64,000 nucleotides of DNA from Neoceratodus forsteri (taxonomy: Eukaryota > Chordata > Ceratodontiformes > Ceratodontidae), in contig CM057458.1 of the NCBI GenBank assembly GCA_016271365.2, positions 195,520,501-195,584,500 on the forward strand. The letters are read 5' to 3'. Each line of letters starts with the position of its first letter. Within the stretch, counting starts at the first letter, position 1. Under the pieces are notes generated by a model. It was not told the DNA's origin. It worked only from the letters and a program-made list of their open reading frames with translations, and ran no database searches. Positions 44,690 through 55,737 of this stretch are shown piece by piece. The translations under genes and the position numbers were made by a program.

Positions 44690-44905
44690 CCCGTCACTTG
44701 AGTGCAAGCATCAGGACCCTGTTCCCTAGCCTCCGCTAGGGGGCAGGCAGTCACCGACTCCTGGGACCTCCCCTTCCCCGGAGAAGGAGAGCAGTCCTTA
44801 GGATGCTTGATCCTTCTCCTCCCCTGCTGACCCCCAGTGGCCCGTGTTGTTCCTGAACACGGGTCGCTGGCGAAGCGCGAGGTATGGTGTTCAGCACCAC
44901 CAGGC
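44690..44905 (+). repeat. Dispersed GC-rich repeat, copy B
   Basis: Blocks AGCCTCCGCTAGGGGGC, CCCCGGAGAAGGAGAGCAGTC, CTTAGGATGCTTGATC and CCTGAACACGGGTCGCTGG match copies A and C in order. The GC-rich sequence before it, from about 44,395, may belong to the same unit. Confidence 0.55.
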
Positions 44906-45255
44906 CGGCTGGATGTTATCTTTTAGCAGAAAAGTTGCATGTGGGGTTGGGAAGCTGCTTTAACATGGTTTCTTACAGCTGCCAATACAGCCTGAGCTAC
45001 TGAAATCTTACAGATGACCTTGCTCTTCTCCAGTCTGAAAAATCTTTGTGCTAAAACACTTTGATAAAGAGCCACTTCTCTCACAGCCCGGTTATAGCTC
45101 TGAAGTAGCAGGAGGACAGTGTTTAAAACAAGATTTCTTTTGCCTCTATTACAATGTGTGTGTGTGGGGGGGGAGTGTTTTCTTTTTTGCTTGGCTTTAA
45201 CCTCTCGTTTGGTGTTTGTCAAAATTCTGTCAATTTTTACTGAATAATACTGATA
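44906..45255. other. No gene recognised; left flank of DIRS copy 3
   Basis: Unassigned. Contains a short (TG)n at about 45,155-45,168. Confidence 0.35.
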
Positions 45256-45535
45256 TTTCTAGGGACATGGATATGTTGTTCTACCCACACTTACTGGCAG
45301 GTTCCTTGCCGCTTTAAATCTTGCCAGAAGGTCTTCAAGCTGGCTCCTTCCACCCACCCGGGTGGTAAAACTCTCGGCTCCGCCCTATGACGTCAGATCT
45401 TCCTTACCGCTTGGAAGCTCAGGTTCCTTCCTTAGCGCTCTGCGTTTTAAGCCTGGATCCTAACTCTCGTCGGTTAAGCGAAACTCATTCTTAAATTTTC
45501 TAGACTTTGGTCTTTTTCTTCATTCGCGGCTGCGA

Positions 45536-47663
45536 TGGACAAATCGACTCCCAGATTTTGGCGTTGTCCTTGTGGGCAGAAGATGTCTCAGACCGATCCA
45601 CACTCCACATGCATTTACTGCCTTGAGCTCAAACCCGATCCATGAGCCTCTTGGTGTGCAAGTCCTTTCGGTCAGCGTTCTCGAAGACTGTGCTGCCAGA
45701 CTTCAACTTGGGCGCCCCGAGAGACGTATTCCTCCAGTTGAGTCAAAGGAAGCCCGTTGGGCAGTGTCCGGTGGTGGGCTGGGCTGAACAACTTGAGCAA
45801 ATGATTGTCCTTGAGGAGGAGGCGGTCCAGGCCGCATCTTCTTCTTCCTCGGTCAAGGCATTTATCCTGCCCTCCTTGGGCTCCTTCTACTCAGCTTCAT
45901 TTAAGGAGCTTTGTCAATCCCTTTCTACTAAAGAAGAGGGGCCATCAGGACACTCCTCTCGGTCCAAGAAAAAGGACTCAAAAGGTAAGTCCCATCGTTG
46001 ACCTTCGTGGGAGCAGGAGAGGTCCCCTTCCCCGGATAGTCGACACTCTACTTCGGTTGAGGTTATGGCTAAGGCCACTGGCTTCACGGTGTCCCCATCA
46101 GGTCAGCCGACCAAGACACCTGTTGATGCAGTCGAGATTTTTCTCGACCTGTCGGACGGGCTGTCGACTGGAGAAGCCGACAACCCATCTTCACTTGTTC
46201 CCCGGTGGAAACCAAGGACTTGCCCGTGCCTCCTGTGCCGGAGTCTCTGGTTAAGGTCCCTGAGCCGGAGGAGGACCGGGTTTCCCCCGCTCCCTCCCAG
46301 ACCCACCCTCGGAAACACCGAGGATCTCGGTCTCGGACCTCTTCTCGGTCCAGCCGATCCCGCCGACATCGGCAGTCTCAGTCTCAGCACTAAGGGAAAC
46401 GGTGGCGCCACTCATCTTTGTCATCATCCTCCTCAGAGGATGCTCCGGCACAAGTTGTGTTGGCACTACGAGGCTCTTATGTGGCAGCAGCTCCTTTTGT
46501 CTGGGAGCAAGCAGACTCTGTTGCCTTCCCTGGCCATTAAGTGGCTGTCACCTGAACAGCCGAAACAACCCCTCGTGGTCATCGAGGAGCCAAAGCTGGT
46601 GCCGGTTGTTCGGCCGAAACCAGCTGCACCACCCATTGTGGTGGAACCCCCGCCTCCACAACCAAAAACTGGGTCTCCGACCAAGGATTCTCGGTCGGGT
46701 CATGGGTTGCCCCATCGGTTGTCCGCTACCCTCACTCCCGATCGCCCTATGCAGGTGGAAGGTGGCTCAGGCCCTTGGCAGCTGTTAGCAGACTCCTCGG
46801 AGTCTGACGATGACTCTTCTCTGTTTTCCAGGCCTCTCGACCTGGAGTCCTCTGGGGGACAGTCGGTGGACGAGAGCCCATCCTTGTTCATGGGATTACT
46901 TTGGCTCATCTCAGAATCTACTGGGATGAAGCTCAAACCCGTATCAAAGCGGGCCAAGTATCCCCTCACGGAGATACTGGACTGAGGGGATTCTCCTACA
47001 GAGGCCTTTCCTGTGGCCGAAGCCATTGTTGGCCCAGTCCTGGAGCTATGGCAGTGGCCGGCTTCTTGTCCAGCTTCCTCGGCCAGGAAGCATGCCGTTC
47101 CCACCGGCTCACTCTCCGGATTCTTGGAGCACCCCTCTGCGTCGGGGTTGGTTACAGACAGTGTTTTCTGGTGCTCCGGAATCGCTCTGGATGTGGACAA
47201 GCCACCGGATAGAGAGTCCAAGAAACTGGACTACTCCGAGCGTAAAGTTTACGCTGCATCCTCCTTAGGCCTTCATCAGGTCAGTTTGGCCATACTGATG
47301 GCACACTTTTCCCACGCTCTTTTGGGCTCCCTGGATGAGGTGATACCTCCTCTCCCAGCTGACCTCCAGACTACGGTCAAACAGGTGCAGGATCAGGGAA
47401 GGGCAGTGGCAAAGCAACAGCTCCAAACTGCTCTCGACATTGGAGACTCTTGTGCCCGGTCAGTAGCGGCTGCAGTGGCCATGCACTGCAGAGCTTGGCT
47501 GCAGATCTCCACCTTCATGGCGGATACCCAGCACAAGGTGGCAGATGTTCCCTTTCTGGGTACCGACTTGTTCGGTCCTGGGGTGGAGGGTCACTTACAG
47601 AGGATCGAGAAGTCCAGTGCCACCTTGGACTCGGTCACGTCTGCCCAGAAGGACAAAGGTTGA
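45536..47663 (+). pseudogene. DIRS copy 3 Gag-like ORF
   Basis: Starts with ATG at 45,536: MDKSTPRFWRCPCGQKMSQT, then DPHSTCIYCLELKPDP followed by a stop, where copy 2 continues into the second Cys pair. The CPC..., C..C cluster is a presumed zinc-binding region. After frame changes a 306-codon frame (46,065-46,985) covers the Ser/Pro-rich middle. A stop at 46,983 precedes the conserved C-terminal region (47,013-47,663): MAHFSHALLGSLDEV, KQQLQTALDIGDSCARSVAAAV, WLQISTFMADTQHK, VPFLGTDLFGPGVEGHLQ. So there are at least three breaks. Confidence 0.82.
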
Positions 47664-47909
47664 CAGCAGCAGCGTAAGCCCTTTCAGCATTCTGCCCCTG
47701 CAGCACGTCCGGCCCAGCAACACCAGCATCAGGGCCAGCAGGCTCGCACTTGGCACCCCAAAGTCAAGCCTATAGCTTCCTCCAGCAGGAAGCCAGGAGA
47801 AAAAGGCCCAGGAGGTCCCTCGGCCAGTTCTTCTCCAAGCCTGCCCAGTGACGGGTTGAGGGGTTTCACCCCCAGCCTTGTCACCCCCCTAGGTGGCTCC
47901 GACACTTTT

Positions 47910-49762
47910 TCCGCCTGGTCCACTATCACCGCGGACCGCTGGGTGTTGGAAGTGGTAGGGAAACGTCTGCCTCTGGAATTCGAGCAGGCTCCACCATATC
48001 AAGCCATCGCCCCACAGTGGTCTGTGGAGTCCGCAGCCTCTCTGTCGGCTCCTTGAGCCGACATTGCTCTGCTCCTCCAAAAGGAGGCGATCAAGAAGGT
48101 GGCAGATCCTCCACCAGATCCAGGGTTTGTGTCCAGGTATTTCCTGGTCCCGAAACGGATGGGGGGCTGATGCCTCATTCTAGACCTACACGACCTGAAC
48201 AAGTTCCTAAGGTCTTGAACCTTCAGGATGGTCACTCTGGCTCAGATCATTCCATCCTTGGAATGAAGCATGTAGTTCTGTTCTCTGGACCTCCAGGACT
48301 CGTTCTTTCACGTCCCAATCCGTCCGTCCCATCAGTGATTCCTTCACTTCAGAGAGGAATGGTCCCTTTTCGAGTTCCGGGCCATGCCCTTCGGCCTCTC
48401 TCCAGCTCCCAGGGTCTTCACCAAATGCATGGCAGTGGTGACAGCATTCCTGCGGTGCCGAAGGGTCCAGGTGTACCCTTATCTGAATGACTGGCTGATT
48501 GCAGCCCCCCTCCAGGTGGGAGGTGGAGCGGTCCAAGGATCTGGCCCTCCAGGTCTGCTCTCAGCTTGGCCTCCTCATCAACGAGGCCAAATCGGAACTC
48601 GTGCCAATGCAAGTGATTCAATTCATTGGGGCAGAGCTCGACTCTTTTCAAGCCAGAGCACGGCTCCTGGCGGACAGGGACGAGGGTCTTTCCTCCTTTG
48701 CCCAATCATTTCTGGTTGTGCAACTGTGCCCTGCCTGGGACTTCCTGCGCCTCCTGGGCCTCATGGCGGCCTGTACTAGCGTGCTCCATTGGGCCCGCTT
48801 GCACATGCGTCCCCTACAATGGGAGCTGGCCCGCCAATGGTCAAACAGCTCCGGTCCTCTGGACCAGCCAGTGGTGGTGACCCAGGAGATGTGGAATGCT
48901 CTCCAGTGGTGGATCATTCCAGCTTATCTGCAGGAGGGCATCCAGTTTGTCCACTCCGAGCCGACGGTCATTCTAACGACCAATGCCTCTCTGTTGGGTT
49001 GGGGTGCCCATCTGGGGGAGCACAGAGCGTATGGCCTCAGGTCTCTTCAGGAGTCTCGATGCCACATCAACCTGCTGGAGCTTTGAGCAGTCCAACTAAC
49101 CCCTCACCACCTTCGCTCCATTTGTACGGGGTCAAGTGGTCCAGGTCCAGATGGACAATACCACGACCATGTACTACCTAAACCGCCAGGGTGGGACGCA
49201 CTCCTTGCCCCTATGCAAGGAAGCTGTCTGCACTCGGTCCCTTGTGAGCAGACTGGAGGTGGATCTCCTAGCCATCCATGTGGCGGGAGTCTCCAACACT
49301 CTGGCCAATGCCCTAAGCTGGATAGGTGCTGCATCTCATGAGTGGTCTCTCCTGCTGGAGATAGTACACGATCTGTTCTTCCACTTGGGCACACCTCAGG
49401 TGGACCTGTTTACCTCCAGGGAGAATGCAAAGCTGAGGCTGTTTCATGCCCGCCCCCCTCAGCAGGGCTCATTGCAGGGGGATGCCTTCTCGAGGCCATG
49501 GACACCGGGCCTCTTGTATGCCTTTCCCCCATTTCTCTTGATCCACAGGGTGCTTCTCAAGGTGAGGAGGGACAAGGCGCAGTTGATTCTAGTAGCCCCA
49601 GACTGGCCCCGCCAGTTCTGGTATCCAGATCTCCTCAGCCTCAGATCCAGGCTCCCGAGGTGGCTTCCAGCCCGCCCAGACCTGATCTCAGTCAACCAGA
49701 GGAAGGTACTTCACCCGGACCTTCAATCCCTGCACCTGACGGCCTGGTTCCTGAGTGGCTAG
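47910..49762 (+). pseudogene. DIRS copy 3 RT / RNase H / methylase-like ORF
   Basis: The RT has VSRYFLVPKRMGG, motif A CSLDLQDSFFHVPI, motif B FRAMPFGLSPAPRVFTK, and motif C YPYLNDWLIA, where the first Asp of YLDD is now Asn. After a shift near 48,510: INEAKSELVPMQVIQFIGAE, then RNase H TTNASLLGWGAHLGEH at about 48,980, HINLLEL, QMDNTTTMYYLNRQGG, GVSNTLANALSWIGA. Then LGTPQVDLFTSREN, PWTPGLLYAFPPFLLI and LILVAPDWPRQFW, the methylase-like region. Stops occur at about 48,055 and 48,170 and after HINLLEL at 49,084. The terminal 208 codons overlap the recombinase frame. Confidence 0.87.
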
Positions 49763-50853
49763 AGTTCCAGGCCTTGGGTCTTTCCGACGAGGTCCTCAAC
49801 GTTGTTGAGGCATCCCGTAAGGAGTCAACCAGAAAATGCTATGCCTTCAAATGGAAGAGTTTCTCCATTTGGTATCAGAATAAGGGGTTGGAACCTTCCT
49901 CCTGCTCCTTGGCCAGCATTCTGGACTACCTATGGTCCCTGTCTCAGCAAGGGCTTCGGTCGATGACCCTTAAGGTGCACCTGGTAGCCATCTCTGCTTA
50001 CCGGGTGCGGGCCTCAAAGCAGTCGGTGGCACAGGAGAAGGTGGTCGGGTGCTTTTTCAAAGGCCTTGATCACATATCCCCTCCGGTGCGAGAACTTTCA
50101 CCTCCGTGGGATCTACTGCTGGTATTGGCTAAGCTCATAGACAAGCCATTCGAACCGATGCACAGGTGTGACATCTCTCACCTGTCATGGAAGACTGCCT
50201 TCTTGGTGGCTATCGCGTCAGCCAGAAGGATGGGAGAGCTCCAGGTGCTTTCCATTGAGTCTCCTTATCTGGTCTTCCACAGGGACAAGGTTGTCTTGCG
50301 CACCCACCTGAAATTCCTTCCGAAGGTGGTGTCAGAGTTTCACCTTAACCAGGTGTTGACTCTGCTGGTGTTCTACCCCAATCACACCTCGGAGGCCGAA
50401 TATAGGCTCCATACTTTGGACCCTAGAAGAGCGCTCTCTTATTACAAGGAGCGGATGGATGAAGTTGGGGGAGAGGTTCGCCAGCTGTTTGTCACCTACG
50501 CTGAAGCCGTACCTGGCAGACCTGCAGCCAAGTGGACGATAGGCAGGTGGGTCACCTCCTGCATAGATATCTGCTATAGGTTGGCGGGCATGGAGCCTCC
50601 CAGAGGAATAAGAGCTCATTCTACCCGCCATACCGCTGCTTCGGTGGCTGCTTCCAGGGACTTCCCTATCCAGGAAATCTGCAGGGCTGCTGCCTGGAAT
50701 CAGCACACACCCTCAGTACCCACTACCACATCGACCTTGAGTCACGCCGGGATGCTGGTTTTGGGACCTCGGTTCTCCAGTCCTTATTCCCTAAGTAGGG
50801 GGTGTGCGCCTTGCCTCCCTCCTCCCGGAGAACTGCAAGGAGTCTGTCAGTAA
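49342..50853 (+). pseudogene. DIRS copy 3 tyrosine recombinase
   Basis: A 503-codon frame. The first about 140 codons overlap the methylase-like frame and look Pro-rich; the recombinase proper starts at about 49,765 (LGLSDEVLNVVEASRKESTR). The SAM-like DNA-binding part includes YLWSLSQQGLRSMTLKVHLV. The catalytic part has IASARRMGELQ with the first Arg, SPYLVFHRDKVVL, and AHSTRHTAASVAAS with the H..R pair. After ICRAAAWN the frame shifts (HTPSVPTTT where copy 1 has HTFITHYHID), so the Tyr nucleophile is lost although the frame stays open. The recombinase would join circular DNA to a TTT target. Confidence 0.88.
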
Positions 50854-50944
50854 GTGTGGATAGAACAACATATCCATGTCCCTAGAAATACAGGTTACTC
50901 ACCTGTAACAGGAGTTCTAGGAATGGTATATGTTGTTCATCCAC
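50854..50944. repeat. DIRS copy 3 ICR
   Basis: GTGTGGATAGAACAACATAT...CCCTAGAAA complements the left end at 45,256 onward, sharing even its private change (GTTCTACC where other copies have GTTCATCC); TACAGG...CATCCAC complements the right end at 51,110-51,165. Confidence 0.92.
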
Positions 50945-51168
50945 AAAGCCCACCCGACCTCCCGGCCTTCGATGCACAACCTGGCTTCCAGTGGGCTAGA
51001 TCTGGCATCATGGGGTGGAGCCGAGAGTTTTACCACCCGGGTGAGTGGGAGGAGCCAGCTTGAAGACCTTCCGGCAAGATTTAAAGCAGCAAGGAACCTG
51101 CCAGTAAGTGTGGATGAACAACATATACCATTCCTAGAACTCCTGTTACAGGTGAGTAACCTGTATTT

Positions 51169-51325
51169 ATTGCTCATGTATTTTCATCTTTTGTTGTATT
51201 TAAATGTTTTCTTGTAATTAATTACTTTGTAAATCTGCTATAGTTGACCTGGGTCATGCCTGAAAACGGACCTTGTTTCCGGTTGGTGCACCTTAACTGG
51301 TTAACAGATAAAGAAGTAAAAGTGT
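51169..51325 (+). mobile_element. L2-type LINE 3' tail
   Basis: GACCTGGGTCATGCCTGAAAA, hairpin CGGA-CCTTGTT-TCCG (51,267-51,281), TTAACTGGTTAACAGATAAAG. Directly adjoins the right end of DIRS copy 3, so the DIRS copy probably inserted into this LINE tail or next to it. Confidence 0.6.
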
Positions 51326-52146
51326 TGTTTGTTTATTTTTTTACTTTCTGTTTTACTCTCCTCACCTAATGGGTCAGGCAGGCTCCTCTTCAGCCTTTCT
51401 ATAGGCAGTGGATCCCACGCCTACTAAAGCAGTCCCCACAGGCCTTCTGATACTCTACCTCTCCCACTGTATATTTCCTGAGATATTCCGTTGCTGTGAA
51501 CTATGTGGGGCTAGTAGTTTGGGACGAGAACTAGCTTGAGCTTTCCCTTGGGGGGCAATTATGTTCAAGCTCAGATTTATTTTACCAGGAAAAGACTCAT
51601 TTGAGCAATCTCAGTTTCAAGGAGGTCCTGGGTAGGATAGTATACAGAATAGATGCACACAATTGAGAAATTACAGTAGAGTTGAAGCAAAGAGATACAA
51701 GTACAGTGCCATATTTGATAAACAAAATATGCAATGTTGTTATTACCAGATTATAATATATACAACAATAATGAGAATATAAGTTGTCCACAGCTGAATA
51801 AGGAACATAGAAAAAAATAATTTCCATATAATACAGGTAAACATGCAAGAAATTCAAAAACATTTGCATCAATGTTTATGCATTATTATAGTTACAGGAA
51901 CATTTTACTTGACATTCAGTTTCCAGAAGTGATTTAAAGACCCCTCGGCTTACTAATTTTGCAAGACTGAGCATATTTTGGAGTTTGTTCCAAGCACTAG
52001 GGATGCTAGTACTGATGGCCGACTTTCCATAAAGAGGGAATAACCTTGGGGTTTTTAGTAACATGTAAGAAAAGAGCTCTGTGATGTATTATGGCAGTTT
52101 GTCAGTTAAGTCTATAGGCTCATATATAGAGATTTTTAAGTCTCCT

Positions 52147-54555
52147 TGTACATAGATACATAGATACATAGACAGTGTCGGCAGATAAGGGCCTATGGCC
52201 CACCTAGTCTGCCCATTTGAGCTAGTAAGTTCAGTTTGTTTTCCTAGAAGTCTGTTTCCCCTTACCCCTGCCCTCTAGAATTCCTTTGTCTATCCCATGC
52301 ATTCTTAAATCCCGTGATTGTTTCAGCCCCCACCACTTCCTCTGGCAGGGTGTTCCACTTGTCCACCACCCGTTCTGTGAAGAATTCTTTCTCATGTTTC
52401 CTCTGAATCGTCCTCCTCCAACTTCATCCCATGCCCTCTAGTCCTGGAAACATCTTTTCGCTTAAAAATAGTGTTTTCCTGCACCCTGTTCCTCCCTAAG
52501 ATACTTGTATGTCTCTATCATATCCCTCTCTCCCTCCTCTCCTCCAGGAGTACATGTTCAGTTCCTTCAACCTGTCTTCATAGGACTTGTGATGCAACCC
52601 ATGCACCATCTTTGTTGCCCTCCTCTGAACCTTCTCTACCCTGTCTATGTCCTTACGTAGGTATGGTCTCCAGAACTGTACACTGTACTCCAGGTGGGGC
52701 CTCACTAGTGTCTTGTATAGCGGAGTTATGACCTCCCTTTTCCTGCTGGTGATGCCCTGCCTATACATCCAGCATCCTATTTGCTTTACCTGATGCCTTG
52801 TCACACTGTTCCCTACCTTGAGGGTCATCAGAGATGACAACCCCAAGATCCCTTTCCTGCTTGGTGCATGCTATATCCTCACCCCCCAACTGATATATTG
52901 TGCCAGGGTTTTTGTGCCCCATATGCATTATCTTGCACTTCTTTGCATTGAATTTCAACTGCCAAACCCTTGACCATTCTTCAAGTTTCTGCAGGTCCCT
53001 TCTCATTCTGTCTACACCCTCTGGTGTGTCTACTCTGTTACAGAGCTTTGTGTCATCAGCGAACAGTGAAATTCTGCCTTCTAGATCCTGCGCAATGTCA
53101 CTGATGAAGATGTTGAATAGGACCGGTCCCAGCACTGATCCCTGTGGTACCCACTGGTTACTCTTCCCTCTGTGGAGTGACAGCCATTTACCACCACCCT
53201 CTGTGTCCTGCCACCCAGCCAGTTACCTACCCACCACACTACTGTCCTGCCCACACCCATATTCCCCAGTTTGTGTAATAGTCTTCTATGTGGCACAGTG
53301 TCAAAGGCCTTGCTGAAGTCCAGATAGGCCATGTCCACTGCCCTCCCTGATCCACCTCCCTAGTCACCCAGTCGAAAAAATTCAATGAGGTTGGTCTGAC
53401 ACTGGCCTCCCCTGGTGAAACCATGCTGCCTTGGGTCCTGTGGTCCATTGACAACCAGATGTTCCACCAATCTCTCCTTCAGTAGTGCTTCCATGATCTT
53501 TCCCACTACCGAGGTGAGGCTGACTGGTCTGTAATTCCCTGCTTCCTCTTTGTTCCCACTTTTGTATAAGGGGACTACATCTGCTGTTCTCTAGTCTTTG
53601 GGTACCTCCCCTGTTTCCAGTCATTGGCTGAACAGGATAGCCAGAGGTTCAGCCACCACCTCTCTTAGTTCTTTAAGGACCTTGGGGTGCACCCCATCTG
53701 GCCCCATTGCTTTATCAGCTCTTATTACTTCCAGTTCCTTCAGGACCCTTTCTCGTGTAAAGGGACTTGTGTCCATTCTGCACCATTCTCACCCTTGTAC
53801 TCCCTTCAGACCCATTACCCCCTCTTCCTTAGTAAGACTGAGCAGAAATACCTGTTCAATATGTCAGCTTTATTGTTGTCATCCTCACATGGCTCCCATC
53901 CTCCCCTTCAGTCTCACTATCCTCCCTTTGTCTTTCTTTTTCCTTATGTACCTGTAAAAGGTTTTGTCCCCTTTACCCACTGATTTTGCAATGTGTTCTT
54001 CTGTCTGAGCTTTGGCTTCCCTTACTGACTTCCCTGCCTCCCTTTGTTTCTCCTGGTACTTCTCCCTATCCCCTTCTGCCTGTGTCTTTTTGTATTGCCT
54101 GAATGCAATCTTTTTGGCTTTCACTTTCTTTGCTACCTCTTTGGAAAACCATAATGGTCTCCTCTTCCTTTTCCTCTTGCTAACCTGCTTAATGCATAAT
54201 TCTGTTGTTCTTATAATCCCCATTTTAAATACTGCCCACTGTTCCTCAACCCCTGATTCCTGTCCCATTCCCCTTAATGCCTCTTTCAAGTATCTCCCCA
54301 TTTTCCCAAAGTCTGCCCCCCTAAAATCCAGGATACGTGTTTTTGTGTGGTTTGGTTCTGCTCTTTCTGTGATTTCAAACCACAATGACTGGTGGTCACT
54401 GTTACCCAGGTGCTCCCCCACTGTTACCCCCATCACACTGTCCCTGTTTGTGAGCACAAGGTCCAGTATTGCCTTCTGCCGAGTTGGTTCCATGACCAGT
54501 TGCTTGAGAAAGGCACCCTGAAGGGAGTCCAGGATAAATCTGCTCCTAGTTGATG
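52147..54555 (-). mobile_element. CR1-C LINE inserted in L2-type LINE B
   Basis: Starts inside the endonuclease: RFILDSLQGAFLKQLVMEPTRQ, AILDLVLTNRD, NSDHQSLWFEI (54,493-53,885, 202 open codons with a Lys/Arg-rich linker). RT: YRPVSLTSVVGKIMEALL-type text, YLDFSKAFDTVPHRRLLHKL, LGPVLFNIFISD, LFADDTKLCNRVD with both Asp, [27 protein letters not shown]. The 3' UTR ends GTGTCTATGTATCTATGTATC...TAC on the minus strand. It is very close to CR1-B in sequence and in end. The flanks share CTCCT (52,142-52,146 and 54,556-54,560). Frameshifts near 53,150 and 53,340 inactivate it. Confidence 0.88.
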
Positions 54556-54744
54556 CTCCTAGTTGTAGCCAGTGATGTCCACCCAGTTGCTAAATATATG
54601 GAGCAATGATGCATTCTGGGCAAAGAGTTTGTAACAAATTGAAGGACTCTATGGTACAATACATCAAATTTACTTAGGAGTGTAATAGGACAGCGACTAT
54701 AAATCAAGTATGCATAATCCAAGAGAGGAAGATTTCTAACTCTG

Positions 54745-55737
54745 GTAAGGTTTTGAGCTGTGTTCCGCAGGGTTCGGTTCTGGGCCCCTGTCTTTTTCAA
54801 GCTTTTATTGCCAATCTGACCAATCTTTGTCTTTCCTTTACAATGAAATATGCAGATGATGTGAAGATTGGGGGATCATGCTGAAACTTAGATAAGATAT
54901 CTTGTGTTCAGCATGATCTAGACATCATATCTAATTGAATTGCTAAATGGGGTATGAAATTGAACACTACCAAGTGTAGAGTTATGCATTTTGGTTCTAG
55001 TAATTCAAATTTACAATACATATTGGATGGTTCAACTCTGTGTGTCACTACTGATGAGAGGGATTTGGGAATCACCATCTCAAATGACTTAACATATTCC
55101 AAACATTTGCATTCAGTGATTAGTACATCTGACAAGGTTGTTTGGTCCATTTTACGTAATATTAGATCTCGAGACCGTGAGATGTTATTGCCCCTGTTCA
55201 GGTCCTATGTTCGACCTCACCTTGAATATGCATTACAGTTATGCTGTCCATTTAAAAATTACAATAGTATTTCGCTTGAAAAAGTACAGAGAAAATGCAC
55301 TAAAAAAATATCTGGTTTAGAATCAACTTCCTATGAACATAGGTTGGACACCTTGAAACTTACGCCTCTTACTACTAGATGTCTGAGAGGTAACCTTCTC
55401 TTTTTATACAATGTCCATGATCCATACGTTATGACAGTTAGGTCTTTCCTTCAGATCATCTACACATGATACTAGAGGACACCCTCTTCAGTTATTTGGC
55501 AAATCCTTTGCACATAATAATCGGAAGTTTTTCTTTACCTTGAGATCTGTTGGTCCTTGGAATAGACTTCCATCCGCTGTAGTTATTAGTAACACTAAAG
55601 ATATTTTCAAACACCTCGATAAGTTAATTTTGTCTGGGTATAACTTGTCATATTATTCTTTGGCCTAGCATAAGAACATTATGGGCTTCCGGCCTACTAG
55701 CTCTTTTTCTCTACCTTAGTATGAACCTATGAACCTT
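54745..55737 (+). mobile_element. CR1-D: CR1/Rex-like LINE 3' part inserted in L2-type LINE B
   Basis: Begins in the RT at VLSCVPQGSVLGPCLFQAFIANL, then MKYADDVKIG with the YADD box intact, and after a shift a 171-codon frame (54,954-55,469): KLNTTKCRVMHFG, TDERDLGITISNDL, LLPLFRSYVRPHLEYALQL, LEKVQRKCTKKISGL. After another shift: RKFFFTLRSVGPWNRLPSAV, FKHLDKLIL, stop. The 3' end is two TATGAACC units at about 55,720-55,736, a CR1-like octamer tail. 5' truncated; opposite in direction to the LINE that holds it. Confidence 0.82.

Larger units (their letters stand above)
45259..51165 (+). mobile_element. DIRS element, copy 3
   Basis: A 5.9-kb DIRS copy between TTT at 45,256-45,258 and TTT at 51,166-51,168. 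The left end CTAGGGACATGGATATGTTG and right end ...GGTGAGTAACCTGTA are well kept, as is the ICR at 50,854-50,944. The order of genes is that of copy 1. It keeps the longest frames of the three copies (503 codons for the recombinase frame) but has stops in the Gag and RT parts. Its left and right flanks show no target duplication beyond TTT, as expected for tyrosine-recombinase integration. Confidence 0.93.
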
